DNA from: Fragilaria radians
Taxonomy: Eukaryota > Bacillariophyta > Fragilariophyceae > Fragilariales > Fragilariaceae
NCBI GenBank assembly: GCA_900642245.1
Contig: CAAAJI010000025.1
Coordinates: 273,852 to 337,851, forward strand
Reading direction: 5' to 3'
Length of the DNA: 64,000 nucleotides
In this document: positions 34,755 through 45,985 of the stretch, one piece after another
How the letters are laid out: each line of letters begins with the position of its first letter
Numbering within the stretch: position 1 is the stretch's first letter
The notes under the pieces: generated by a model
Databases searched by the model: none
What the model saw: only the letters and a program-made list of their open reading frames with translations
Told to the model about the DNA's origin: nothing
Position numbers and translations under genes: made by a program

Positions 34755-36279
34755 AAGTCATCAAATTTTCTTTCGCATCACCAAGCACTTTTTGACAATG
34801 TTTAAAACTTAACATCAATCAATATTTGCTATTTTATAAACGATTTCTACCCCTCAGTTCACTATATTTTTTCCTGAAAATCATAATTTAATTCAGTGAT
34901 GACTTTGTGCGAATAATATAGTTGGGGTTCCATGCCTATTTTCTTGGCAATCGTGTTCTTGTTACCAAATAAAGCAACACTTCATCCGAGCATGCAAGGA
35001 AAGAAGGTCACAAAAAATAAAAAAATCAGTCTAATGAAACAAACGACAAGAATGCTTGTTGGTAAATCAAAGTGACAAATTGAACCAGTTCAAATTAATT
35101 AGGAGTGAGATAATTCAATACATGCTAATTGGTCCAAGTTACTTGACCTGGATTTTCGTTTATTGTGCTTAGAATAAGATACAGGTTCTTTTATTAACTT
35201 CTTTGATGAGGTTCCCACAGCATCCCAAGCGCACACTTTACTTTGTGCTATATAGTGGATGTCATATTGCTGTAGGGAGCATGATCCTCATGGAAATCAT
35301 CGCCAAACAAAAAGTGTAATACAATTTTCGTGTCAATGAATTGAACAATAAGAAAATGGCGATGATAAACATTTCAAGATTGAAAATGTCATAACAACTG
35401 TGTTTCATACGAAGTAAGAATAGTTTGATTAAATAGATTCAAAGTTATGAAATGTTTTTGCTAAGGTTGTGAATATTCAGGAATATCGTATCACAAGGAA
35501 TTCTCAAAATATTATTGTTAGGGAATTATATCGTATCGCAAAGAATTCTCAAAATATTTGTGTTAGTGAATGGTATATTTTGAGAGTTAGTAGTGGGAAG
35601 TCATCTATAGAAAAGTAACGTCCTTACGCCATTAGACAATACCAGTAGGATATAGAAAAGATGGCAATTATATATAAATCTATATTGAATGTGCCATTTC
35701 TCATATCCGCCTCTCTAGCGGATTGATCCAGCGAGAAAATCCAACAGGATTTAATAAAGAGATCATTGTGGACAACAGATTTAACTATATCCCGCCTCGG
35801 GATACACCATGGGGTTGCATAAGCACTTTGCCGTTTCTTGCTTAAAACTTGTTTATTATATTTTTCTGTAACGGTGTAAGCTTAAAGTGGATTTTAAAGG
35901 ACATTTTACAGAGGCCTACACCTGATCTTGATATCGGCACGACATGGAGCTTCCTTCTGCATTACAGGGACATTTTTCACCCGTGGGATAAGTGTATTTC
36001 AACTTTTCCAAACCAGAATGTACAGAATAAGTTGAATGACATTGAAATTCTATTGTTTAAGCGTTCTTCTCTTCGTTGGCCTCTGGTTTGGATTTATAAC
36101 GCAACGAACTCACACTGATCAGAATATTTCATTACATGAAGCTGCAAAAAGTGGTTTCTTTTTTCTTGACCTTTGTGAATTTTCTTTTCAAATAATCTGT
36201 CAAACCTTTTTTACTTTTCATCAAAAGTCATTAAGGCGGACATAAAAGTAGATTGCAACCACCACAATTCCATACAGTG
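34755..36279. other. Unassigned stretch with a 45-bp tandem repeat
   Basis: Two copies of a 45-bp unit starting ATATCGTATC lie at 35483-35527 and 35528-35572. The candidate solo LTR at 35561-35780 follows. The 89-codon frame at 35849-36118 has no recognised motif. Confidence 0.5.
35561..35780 (+). repeat. Candidate solo LTR
   Basis: It starts TGTTAGTG and ends CAACA, with a TATATATAAAT stretch at about 35670 and AATAAAG near the end, as in a short retroelement LTR. There is no clear target-site duplication and no paired copy in the window, so the call is weak. Confidence 0.3.
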
Positions 36280-36359
36280 TTAACCCTTTAACGCCGGTTT
36301 TTTTTATCCCAGATATAACTGGGATAATGAAGACAAATGATTTACTCGATATTCAATAC

Positions 36360-36811
36360 TTACATCGGTTTGGAGTTGGCAATGTCAATTGTGCATCTCA
36401 ATGATGTGCATGATTATTGGAGCACAAAAAAGTTTCTTGGAAATGATGATATGAAGCGAATTATGTCCCGAGATAGATTCACTGAAATTTGATCAAGTCT
36501 AAAATTTTATCCTGAATACGATCATGCTGTTGCTGTTGTAGACCCTGATTAAAAATGATGATATGGAGGGGCTTGGTGAAATTCTATCATTCCACAAGAT
36601 TCTGGAAAATATCAACAGTAAGAGTACACAATGTTACCTTTGCAACATTATGACTGAAGATTCTAAAGAAAATACGACAATATGCAGTCGCAAAGGGTTT
36701 CACGTTAATTGCTTTACACTCTACCATTCTAGAGAGGCTATGAAGGTCCATAGACCGCTACTTCGAACAATAATTCAAGATCGGGGTGGTGTCAAATACC
36801 AAAAGCACTGA
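36360..36811 (+). pseudogene. piggyBac transposase, truncated
   Basis: From about 36375 the frame encodes a transposase start with the DYW-then-MKRIMSRDRF wording typical of the DDE_Tnp_1_7 (piggyBac) domain, ending in a stop near 36489. A second frame at 36563-36811 carries the C-terminal Cys-rich tail (CYLCN, CSRKGFHVNC), which resembles the zinc-binding end of piggyBac transposases. Most of the catalytic core between them is deleted, so it cannot be active alone. Confidence 0.8.
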
Positions 36812-36868
36812 AGAAAAAGAGCAAACTTATGCTTTTCAACCTTGGCCAATGCTCGTTTACCATTTGAT

Positions 36869-37236
36869 TTATGAACTTCTATATCCCATATAATTTCCAT
36901 CACTCTCAGGCCACTTTTCTCTTATACGGTCAAGAACGCACGAGGGAATTTGAATTCGGTCCCCTTTCCTAAAAATCCATGCATTTCATATATATAATAT
37001 CGGTAGGCAGATTTTCTAATACATCTATTCTCTATATTGCCTTGTCCCTTCTGAGGGTCTTCGTCGTACATCAACTCTACTTCAGAAATTATTTCATCTC
37101 CATAAACAATCCAATCACAAGGGGTTCCACAACATACAGCACACATAATACTTTCAGAATTATCATCTTCTTTGGTAGCTTTCTTTTCAAGTTCCCCATT
37201 TTTGTCTGTAACTTTTCTTTCCTTTGCCATGTCCAA
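36869..37236 (-). CDS. Accessory Cys-rich ORF carried by the piggyBac-like element
   Basis: Minus-strand ATG at 37236; 104 codons are open to a stop at 36922. If one base is missing at about 36943 (in a CCC run), the frame continues to a stop at 36869 with a sensible tail (SCVLDRIREKWPE then DGNYMGY). Features: charged start, Cys cluster CAVCCGTPCDW, then YGDEI, NRCIRKSAYRYYIYE and HGFLGKG. It is probably a small zinc-binding protein. I recall similar PCDW/GKG proteins as common in stramenopile genomes, but I cannot name a family. Its place inside the transposon, antisense to the transposase, suggests that it is cargo or an element-encoded helper. Confidence 0.55.
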
Positions 37237-37332
37237 TGAAAAAAAGTATGCTCAGTGAACAAAATAGCTTTTGATTGGCTGATAATATCCCAGATATATC
37301 TGGGATAAAAAATTCAGGCGTTAAAGGGTTAA

Positions 37333-38190
37333 TTTCCGGTTACTGCTGACTCCTGTCATACTAACTCTTACGCCACTGTCTATTTGTAGTAGTTGTACGA
37401 CGAATGACTGATGATTTTTGGTTCTCTACTGTGATAGGTTGACTCTCTCTATTTCTTTTATAAAACTATACTTTAAAATAGTATTTTGTATAAATTGTGT
37501 GACGAATAAATTGCTTTTCTAAAGCAAAAGTAATCTTTTCTTGGCGACCTTCCTATCGCTTTAATTGCCGTTCCAAGAAATATTTTCAACTTTAAGATGG
37601 GCCAAAGATATTCAAATATATATACCTTTAGTTCTCAAACATGGCAAAGATTTAATAACCAATATGCAAATCCTTGTCTTCATCAGCTTGGAAAACGCCT
37701 ATGAAAGATTAATTTAACTGAAAACTAGATGTTTAGCATCAGTGAATAAAAATATCTATAAAACAAGGAATTGAACCCAAGATGACTTTGATCAAGAATG
37801 TTCCTTACTCAGTCCACCTGCTAAAGTTAAAGTTAAAGTTAAAGTATCTAAACAGTCATCATGTCCTACTAAAACGTGTTCGTACACAAGGATGGGATGC
37901 AGCATCTAAGGAAATGAAGTAATTGAGTGATAAGGAAAGTATTCGAACCTATCTATGGTTCCAGGTTACGTGTTACGAACTAGAGAAGAGCATCAGAAAG
38001 TCTAATCTTCTTGGTTGATAAAAGTTAATTCTATCAAGGACAGGACTTGTGAAAATGGTAGGCCTCAAAGTAGGTGTGACAATCAGGAAGATGTAACAAG
38101 TCCAGCAGTAGTTACCAACTCACGACTTCTAGCAGCTACCATTGACGCTAAATAACGTAGAGACATTATGACAGTGGATTCTCCAATGCA
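37333..38190. other. Unassigned, with a short AAAGTT microsatellite
   Basis: About four copies of AAAGTT lie near 37825-37850. No gene is recognised. Confidence 0.5.
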
Positions 38191-38199
38191 TTTGCAAAG

Positions 38200-39900
38200 A
38201 CTTAACTGAATTTATTATAAGAATCTTTTGTAATGAAAATTCAAGGAACTTTAGTCAATATGCTAATTGATACGGACTATTTCGTTCATGAATGGAAGCA
38301 TAAGGTAACCTTTTCAAGCATGCTCTGGAAAGATACATTCGATCTAAAATAAAATTATCTGCCTCACTGTTTGAAAGAGTTACTCCTCTCTAAGCTTTAG
38401 TCCTCCAACAAACAGGAACATTCATCAGGTACACAATTAAGCCGGTCAAACTGATTCTTGAGTCAGAATCTCCCGCCCAATCGCTATCGCAAATGCGTCG
38501 AGACTCGAATTTGGGAATTTTTACCTGGTTGAATTCTGAGAAAAATTTATTTGGTGTCAAACAACACATTTTATCACCCTCAGCATTTCAAGATAAGTAT
38601 CATTGTTGCCTTGTCCCCATGAATTCAGACAATTCTCTAACTTCATTGCATAAATCAGCTCTAGAGTACTTTGTAAGATACAGAAGCATTCCAACTCCAG
38701 AATGGTATCGGCAATGTAGATTTGACTCAATGAGAGTGGCCTCATCACCTGGGCAAACAATTTTGAACCTTGAAGTCCCAGGAGTTCAATAAAACCTTTG
38801 TTTCCAACTTCCTCTCCAGACTTGGCCTGTAAATTGTTCATGAAATGAGGATAATGTATCCAAATTCGATTCAACTTAACATCCTCAATCACACGACAAC
38901 TCAAATAATCTTTAAGATTATATTCAATCTTTAAGTTGAAGCCATTCTCCTTCAACACAACTATTAACTACTCAATTTGCAACTCCTGTCCGACAAACAA
39001 GCAATCATCATCGTAAATGCCAATAATTAAAATCCCATCTTGATTCCACTTTGACAATAAACATGGACCTGCAATCCAGTCTTTATGTACGTCATTTAAA
39101 CAGATAATATCGCGGAAATCGATGATCACTTCAGTTTCCATGTTCAACATTCTATATACATCATGTGCATTATGTATAGAATAGCCCACAAACATACAGG
39201 GTGTTCCTCTATTATTCAATTTGCTTTGAACTTTGTTTTTGTACTTACAACTTCAATTTTACCAAAGGACTTTAAAATTGCTTGTAGCCTTGGCTTGCAT
39301 CCAAATAGTCACTAGTACGGACAAATCTCCTGATTCTTGAATGATGTAATATTAGAGAGATACGTGACAGTCATTGCTCATTCTGCCCAAACTTCATATC
39401 TAAGGTGACCTTTCAATCCAGCGCAATTCAACATAGCTCTAATCCTCCCAAAGAGTTTTGAGACTTACTTTCAACCTTATCATTACGCCGGGGAGTTCAA
39501 GGACCAGAAAAATAAAATTGATCCCATAACCCTTGTTCGGCATTCTTCAAATAAAGCCATATTTTCACCCGTATCGACACACCTTATGGACTTAACATTG
39601 ACTACTGCAATCTTTAAGTTGGTGAGAAAAGACATCACCTTGACCTTTAAGTCACTTTTTGCCCTCAAAAGATGCTGCAGCAATAGCCGATGAAGTCATC
39701 TACAATTAAGACCCAGAAGCTAGACCCACCTTTCCTTTTTCTTTATTGGAGCTTATGTCTAGATAAACTCTTTCACCTGGTGCTTGACTCCTTTCCTTCC
39801 AGTCTCAATAAACATTCTTTTGTCTTGCTTTAGCCGCAGTGAAATCTTCACAATGCACATGATTTCGTAGCCAGAAGGTCTATCACAGGTCTATTTATGA
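38200..39900 (-). pseudogene. Ty1/copia remnant: integrase, RT and RNase H
   Basis: Reading leftwards: the integrase core near 39880-39700 (APGERVYLDIS, then SFWVLIVDDF); VKSIRCVDTGENMALFEECR at 39480-39680; the integrase tail GTPCMFVGYSIHNAHDVYRM near 39200-39060; RT with GIYDDDCLFVG near 39010 (YVDD changed to YDDD); FNLKIEYNLKDYLSCRVIED near 38940-38880; and RNase H ICDSDWAGDSDSRIS at about 38500-38450. Stops and shifts occur throughout. The domain order is that of copia. Confidence 0.85.
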
Positions 39901-40479
39901 TGTTGAATAATACGCCAATTAGATGGGTATCTAAACGTCAATATATAAAATTTGCTAAACAAGCTCATGGATTGTCAAATCTTTGGTATGTGAGAAAAGT
40001 AAAGATATATGTTAGAATATCTTTGGCAGATCTTAACGGTTCGGAAAAGAGTTTGCAACATTAGTTATAGCAATCCCATTATTGCTAAGAAAGAATGTAG
40101 CAAGTTAAATTATAGGCTCACAGTTTAAAAACAATAATGTTATGTAGCATACATGTATTTTCGAACTAGTTTATCTTTTCAAAAGGCTCCACCGTACATT
40201 TAATTGATTGGCCTCAAGATACTATTCAGAATCCCTATTGGTTAACCCTAAACAAATACAAAATGAAATTTGTACTGAACGTGACGATATTTCCAATGCA
40301 AGTCAAAGTATTCTTCAGAAATTATTACTGTAATATTGCAAGTATCTTTGCCAGCTAAATATTGCAAATATCTTTGCCAGCTAAATCTTTCAAATCTATT
40401 CTTATCAGCCTTTATGGTAAGATAAATGAGTGATAAATTTTGAGCTTTACAAAATTGCAGTTCCCAAATGTGATGGATT
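39901..40479. repeat. Flank with 26-bp tandem repeat
   Basis: AATATTGCAAGTATCTTTGC and its near-copy form two 26-bp tandem units at about 40332-40383. A third related stretch lies near 40014. This may be the remains of the LTR of the neighbouring copia relic, but no border is clear. Confidence 0.5.
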
Positions 40480-42907
40480 TAACTCGCCTGACTTTAGTAA
40501 ACCTCCGGGAACATAAACATCAAGAAGAACAAATATATACGCTCCCGTAAAAAAACTAGTGAAAAAGATTTAGGCAAGTAAAGAATCAACTTCCTAATTT
40601 AGGTAAAATAATTCATCAAAAGTAATTCCTGTCATTTCATTCAACATTCATTAAGACTAGCCTTCCGTACGCGTTTTTGAAACAGGAATAGGACGGAAAA
40701 TAATATTCTCACTGAAGGCAAATTGATCTCGAGCGTAAGGGCTCTCGATGGAAAATGTATGATCGAAATTAATATCTATGTTCTGTAGGATATCAATGTC
40801 TTCATAGCAAATGAACTTGTCTGAGCAACAAAGAGTACAGCAAGTGCAGTTATATTCACCAGGACAATCAGCCGACATGACTGTAGGTGTTTTCCTCACA
40901 GAGTCTGTATCACCGCATACATGCTGCGCTCCTCCATCAATATCATTGTCCTCCAACAACAAGAGCTCTAAAAATAGGAATGAGTTAAGACATTATTGCA
41001 ATTCAAACTCAACAACAGTGTCAGTACTCACCAATATTTTCTAGTTTTTTAAAGCCCACAGTGAGAGTTCCTGTGAGAAAGTTTTCGTTGAGCATTACGT
41101 AACGTAAATTCGAAAGCTCTCCAATCGTTTTAGGGATTTTCCCTTTTATTTCATTGCGAGCCAGGTTAAACAAAACCAGATTTTCCATGAGACCGATTTC
41201 AGTTGGTATGGAACCAGTTAGTTGAATTTTTTTCATGGAAAGTTCCTTCAGGTTTGGAAGATTCCAAACTGGCAATAAGTTACCACTCGAAAAACGATTG
41301 TAAGATAAATACAAATACGTCAATTCTGATAATGTAGTGATTTCTTCCGGAATAGAACCGCCTAACTGATTGTATGAGAGATCAAGGTGTCTTAACTGAC
41401 TCAAGTTTGATATGGAAACTGGGATGCTTTGTGAAAGCTTATTGTCATAAAGGGATAGAAATATAAGTCTTCCGTTATCCTCAAAATCAGGTAATGTCCC
41501 TGTAATCTCATTACCATGTAGATCAAGAATTTCAAAATTACTTTCAGCACTAAAAAAGTGAGAAGGTAATGTACCTTTTAGTTTTGTGCCACCAAGATCA
41601 AGCTCTTTAATTCTTGAACCTGCTAGGAAATCATCATTGATCTCATTCCCAAACGGATTTCCTGCAGCATAGAGGCGATGCAATTTCTCCATGTCACTGA
41701 AAAAATCGAGATTTCCAGTTAAATCATTGTTACTCAAAGAAATCTCAACCAAATGTTGTAAGCTGAAAAGTGAAGATGGGAGTGATCCTTGAAGCAAGTT
41801 TGATCCAAGAGCAAGATATTTCAAATTGGACCATTTGCCAATCCATTCTGGAATACTGCTTGAAATATTGTTATTTTCAATGGCGAAAAAGGTTAATCCA
41901 GTTAATGATTCGAAAGTGCTTGGAATTGAACCAGAAATCTCGTTGTTGGACAAGGAAATATGCGTCAATGATGTCAGGAGACCCATCTCAGCTGGCAGAG
42001 TACCAGTAAGGTTGTTACCAGCTTGGAGGTATGTTGGTTAGTATTCTCAAAATTAAGTGAAAAAGTTTAGCTCCCACTTACGCATAAATATTGAAGAAAT
42101 AAATTGAGAATCCTCAAGACAGTGCAATCCAAACGTATAGGAGGTGCCTTCCACAAGAATTTCTCGATTCCAATAGCAAACATCTTCTCCTTTCAAAAAA
42201 TCGTCGTGGAACATCCAGTTGTCACCGTCCAGAGAATGATAAAGGAGAGCAGAAACGAAGCGCTGAATGAAGATATCGCTATCTACCGAAGTAATATTTT
42301 GCGGCACAGGAAGCATCAAACCATCACTATTGGATATCCAGTTACAAGCTAAGTTAGCGGGGCTTCCGCTTTCTCTCAGTTTACCTTCAGTAGATACCTC
42401 TTTAAGGAAATTTACAACATCATTGTAACGATCAGCAGAACCTTTGCCATCAAATCCCGTGCTGTCAGGCACTGAATCACTGGAAGTAGGATTATTGGTC
42501 TTATTGTTCTCCTGTTTACCATTACTGATATCTGATGTTTTGTCTACCGAATCCCCTTGAGCATTTGTCACACCACTGCTATCAACCTTACTATTTGAGG
42601 AGACACTTCTGCCACTTAGCCATACAGCTATACCAATTACAATCGCTACAACACAAATGACGATGACGGTTACTTTGTAAGGGAAAGCCTTGCGAGGGGA
42701 TAAATCAACGTTGACCTCCTCTGGAGATAGAGAAATTTTGTCGCCGTCCTTATCGCTTTTTGGAGCATCCTCCTGATCTAATTTTAACTTTGGATCTGGA
42801 TTATTCTCGGAATACATCCTATTGATGCTTGACTTATCACTATTAAGAGCATCCTCCTGATCAAAGTTTATCTCACCTTCAGGGTCTGGTTCTATCTCGG
42901 AATTCAT
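40480..42907 (-). repeat. Right arm of the 2.4-kb inverted repeat
   Basis: It is homologous to 3422-5830 in reverse orientation. See the LRR gene entries for the match pattern. Confidence 0.9.
40657..42907 (-). CDS. Membrane-anchored leucine-rich-repeat protein, copy 2 (3 exons)
   Basis: Predicted exons 42907-42082, 42021-41032 and 40967-40657 (introns 60 and 64 nt) give 708 aa. The architecture matches copy 1: acidic tail, one transmembrane helix (residues 78-97), LRR cap, about 12 LRRs and a Cys-rich end. The cytosolic tail is 27 residues longer and holds a duplicated acidic unit (PDPEGEINFDQEDA, then PDPKLKLDQEDA), while the linker is shorter. The LRR core is nearly identical to copy 1, but the tail region differs much more. 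Both copies keep frame, length and splice sites, so both look expressed. Function is probably recognition or adhesion at the cell surface; no kinase is present. Confidence 0.85.
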
Positions 42908-43253
42908 GCTTTTGATTTGATTGAAGAGAATATTGTATTTTTAAAAGCGGTTGAGCAAGGCGTAAGGGCATATCTTTATTTCTTGAACTAATTAAGTTCT
43001 CGATGAATCTAATAAATTTCATTCATACTAAGTTTTCACTACTATCTAAGGTAACTCACAAAAATTGAGTTTCACACATGTTTGATGCTGTTTCAAGTGC
43101 GAATGGGAATGTGGTAAACTTCTTAGGATTTGTAGTCAACGTTGACACTACTGTTAGTGGACAATAACTAATCAAGATCCTAAAATTTGACTTGAAAAAT
43201 ACTGACTCACTGGTCACAGCCGTTTACTGCATTATTCCACACAAACCTAGAAG

Positions 43254-43985
43254 ATGATATCCTTTACTTGCTGTACAGTTATTCTCCTCTCTTTCTGGAT
43301 CACATCTGTGATATCCTTTGTACCTGGATCTCGATGTTGCAATACTCATCCTTCAGTATCACATTATGCCACAGCCGATGTCCTCGATGGTGTTTCGAAT
43401 GCTTGGAATTCTTACAATGAAGCCTTAGAATTACATCCGCTTTGGGTAAAATCTGCCACAGCAGGTGTTATATTGGGTGCGGCGGATTGGACTGGTCAGA
43501 TCTTAGAGCAGCAGAATAAGGACTCCTTAGAAACTGCTGAGACTCCTAATCGTTCGATTGATGTGGGTCGAGTATTGCGATTCGCGATTTTTGGCCTTGT
43601 CCTTCAAGCGCCCTGGAATCATTTTTATTATCTATGGTTGGATGGAGTCTTGCCACCGACTCCGGAACCGTTTACAACAACGACTGGAATTAAGGTGTTC
43701 ATAGATCAATTCGTACAAGCACCCATATTTACAATTCTCATATTTTACTTCTTGGGGACCCTGGAAGGTAAGACCCCCCAACAAGTGCAACGGCAGCTGC
43801 AATCAGATTATCAAGATACCATGTTGGCGAATTGGAAGCTTTGGGTGCCCGCTACAGCGCTGAATATTGCATTTTGTCCTCCAGCCTTGCGAGTGTTATT
43901 TCTCAATGGGGTCTTTTTCTTTTGGAGTATATTTCTATCACTCAAATTAAATAAGAATAGCGCATCTGAGGATGACATCCCATAA
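43254..43985 (+). CDS. Mpv17/PMP22-family membrane protein, probably plastid-targeted
   Basis: A 243-aa single-exon protein. A hydrophobic signal (LLSFWITSVIS) is followed by FVPG, an ASAFAP-like plastid motif. The Mpv17 domain follows: HPLWVKSATAGVILGAADWTGQ, RVLRFAIFGLVLQAPWNHFYY, IDQFVQAPIF, then the family signature WKLWVPATALNIAFCPPALRV, with four transmembrane helices. Family members form small channels or affect metabolite passage in mitochondria, peroxisomes and plastids. It is convergent with the serine acetyltransferase gene (211 bp). Confidence 0.88.
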   Translation: MISFTCCTVILLSFWITSVISFVPGSRCCNTHPSVSHYATADVLDGVSNAWNSYNEALELHPLWVKSATAGVILGAADWTGQILEQQNKDSLETAETPNRSIDVGRVLRFAIFGLVLQAPWNHFYYLWLDGVLPPTPEPFTTTTGIKVFIDQFVQAPIFTILIFYFLGTLEGKTPQQVQRQLQSDYQDTMLANWKLWVPATALNIAFCPPALRVLFLNGVFFFWSIFLSLKLNKNSASEDDIP

Positions 43986-44196
43986 AACTCTGGAGTATTT
44001 TAATTCCACAGTTATGAAGAATCAAATTTATTCGAGAATGCGGTAAGCTTCATAGGTATATTTCAAAGGATGTAACAATATGCTATGAAATCATTCCATG
44101 CTAATTTAATGAGTTACATTACAACACAGGATTCTAATTTAACATTAATAGATAGATGTGTGAATGTATTTGAAATAAAGTTTAGTATGCATCTGA

Positions 44197-45267
44197 TTAT
44201 GTACCTGCATTGTGATGTCTCTCCTTCACAATTTTCTCCCAAACATCTTTGTATCGATAAGCTAAAGTTCGACACAAGTCACTTCGGTTGAACTCCTCCT
44301 CCGTTGCCTCTCGATAAGATTCAATCCGAGCTGGAACTCCGCGCACCCTTGCAAGAGGAGGCACCGCCTTGGTGACAATTGATTTCGGTGAAACGATTGC
44401 ACCATCTCCGACGACTATATTTCCTAGTACCGAACATCCTGGATGGAGGATTACACCGTTTCCTACCTTGGGATGGCGATCTCCAGTTTCCTTTCCGGTT
44501 CCACCTAACGTGACACCTTGCAGGATACAAGTGTCATTACCAACAACTGCCGTTTCTCCGATGACAATTCCTCCACCTATCACAAGGTAGATACCGGATC
44601 CAATTTGAGCCGCTGGATGAATGTCTGCAGAAAACTTGCGCGATACAGTCGATTGAAGGTAGTAAGCAAGCCCAGTTCGTCCAGCCTCCCACAAACGATG
44701 TCCCACTCGATGACAAACTAACGCATGAAGTCCTTTGTGGAATAGGACAGCCGTCATAATGCTCCCATCGCTAGTACACATCGCAACAGACGCAACATCT
44801 CGATGAATGGCACTTTCGTCTTTCTTTGTTAAAGATTCCATAAAGAGATTCTTAAAAACAGTTGCTGGCATGAGTTCAGTTTCGATTTCATGCGCGACAA
44901 TTGTCACTATAGCCTCAAGGAGCGAAGTATGAGATAATATTCCTTGATAAAGCTGAGATCCTACAGCTGGCTCCATCGAAACGGCATGATTGGCTTCTTT
45001 TTGAACTTGATCCCATAGAAGTGATGTGGAACCATCCGAAGATTCGACTGAATTCAAGAAATCCTGCCATTGCAATGGAGAATCATCCAACGAAATGGAT
45101 GAGACCATTGCCAGGGCTGATTGAGAAAACCCAAGGCTTGGCCGGTATTTTTGTAGAAGAATGTTATTTCTTTTTGGATTCTTTACGCTATACCATGCTG
45201 ACACTAATGAAGGAATAACTACTATCGTGATGATAAGGCTGCCAAGTCGGTGCATGGCGTCGACCAC
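44197..45267 (-). CDS. Serine O-acetyltransferase (CysE type), organelle-targeted
   Basis: A 356-aa protein making O-acetylserine from serine and acetyl-CoA, the first committed step of cysteine synthesis. A hydrophobic start ending LVSAWYS suggests plastid targeting. The helical SATase N-terminal domain includes RDVASVAMCTSDG, HKGLHALVCHRVGHRLWEAG and QSTVSRKFSADIHP. The left-handed beta-helix follows: IHPAAQIGSG, IVIGETAVVGND, LQGVTLGGTGKETGDRHPKVG, with the active-site His of DIHP and of DRHP. The loop before VIGETA reads LVIGGG, where most SATs have LDHxTG, an unusual change. The last 40 residues diverge from the usual SAT tail that binds O-acetylserine sulfhydrylase. Confidence 0.9.
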   Translation of the reverse strand: MVDAMHRLGSLIITIVVIPSLVSAWYSVKNPKRNNILLQKYRPSLGFSQSALAMVSSISLDDSPLQWQDFLNSVESSDGSTSLLWDQVQKEANHAVSMEPAVGSQLYQGILSHTSLLEAIVTIVAHEIETELMPATVFKNLFMESLTKKDESAIHRDVASVAMCTSDGSIMTAVLFHKGLHALVCHRVGHRLWEAGRTGLAYYLQSTVSRKFSADIHPAAQIGSGIYLVIGGGIVIGETAVVGNDTCILQGVTLGGTGKETGDRHPKVGNGVILHPGCSVLGNIVVGDGAIVSPKSIVTKAVPPLARVRGVPARIESYREATEEEFNRSDLCRTLAYRYKDVWEKIVKERHHNAGT

Positions 45268-45985
45268 ATTTTTGCCATTTTGGGAAGAAGCGTGAAAAAG
45301 AATTAAGGGTAGAGTTACACCAAAATTGTTACGTTATTTCCTGATTCATTATTGTCAACATCGTTCATATGTTGCACAAAAATGTACTTTGTGTCCACAG
45401 TTTCAAAATCTTTGCCCTCATTTTCATCATCAATCTTATCATTCCTCATCATGAGCATGCTCATCTTCTCCAATAGCTAGGCTTGAACTCTTTGGTAACA
45501 TAAGACAATTTCAGCCTATGCCAATCCCAGCAATTGGAGGACTTTTTGACTCAGCTGAAAAGCTTCTACATATTACTTTAGTCTTTATTGGATATAACAC
45601 AGCAAGATTTTTCTTTCCCTCAGCGCCTTGATGAAGCTTGTCTTGACAAGAATCAGGATGTTGGAACTATATTTGAATATTCATTTTCAGCAAGGTATCC
45701 TTTTGCACAATTGATCCTACTGACTAATGATTAACTTCAACAACTTTATTCAGATTTTAAGCAAATTGGGTAAGATCAATTAAAAATATAAATTGCTGAA
45801 CTTTATGTTGCCTAAAGTTGATTCTACAAGAGTTTCTGTATCCACTTTAGTCTATAAGGATAAGGTGTCTATTGAAAAAAGGAATTTTACTAGTTAGCAA
45901 GTCAAGTATTTGAACGCAGCGCCGAAATATCATTGTGAGGAGTGCAAAGTTATTTCATTCGTCCTACATATGCTCGACATAGCCG
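45268..45985. other. Intergenic region
   Basis: No gene, RNA or repeat is recognised between the SAT start and the lumenal presequence exon. Confidence 0.5.

Larger units (their letters stand above)
36280..37332 (+). mobile_element. piggyBac-like DNA transposon, internally deleted, with perfect ends
   Basis: A 1053-bp unit bounded by TTAA on both sides. The ends are inverted: TTAACCCTTTAACGCC at 36280-36295 and GGCGTTAAAGGGTTAA at 37317-37332. Just inside each end is a palindrome (36305-36326, two mismatches at the centre, and 37286-37307, perfect, TATCCCAGATA and its complement). TTAA target sites and subterminal repeats are piggyBac hallmarks. Inside are a broken transposase on the plus strand and a small Cys-rich ORF on the minus strand. 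The intact ends suggest fairly recent movement, possibly helped by a full element elsewhere. Confidence 0.9.

Noticed and set aside
37700..37830. tRNA gene on the minus strand (GGGTTCAATTCC B-box-like)
   Set aside because: No acceptor, anticodon or T-stem pairing can be built around it.
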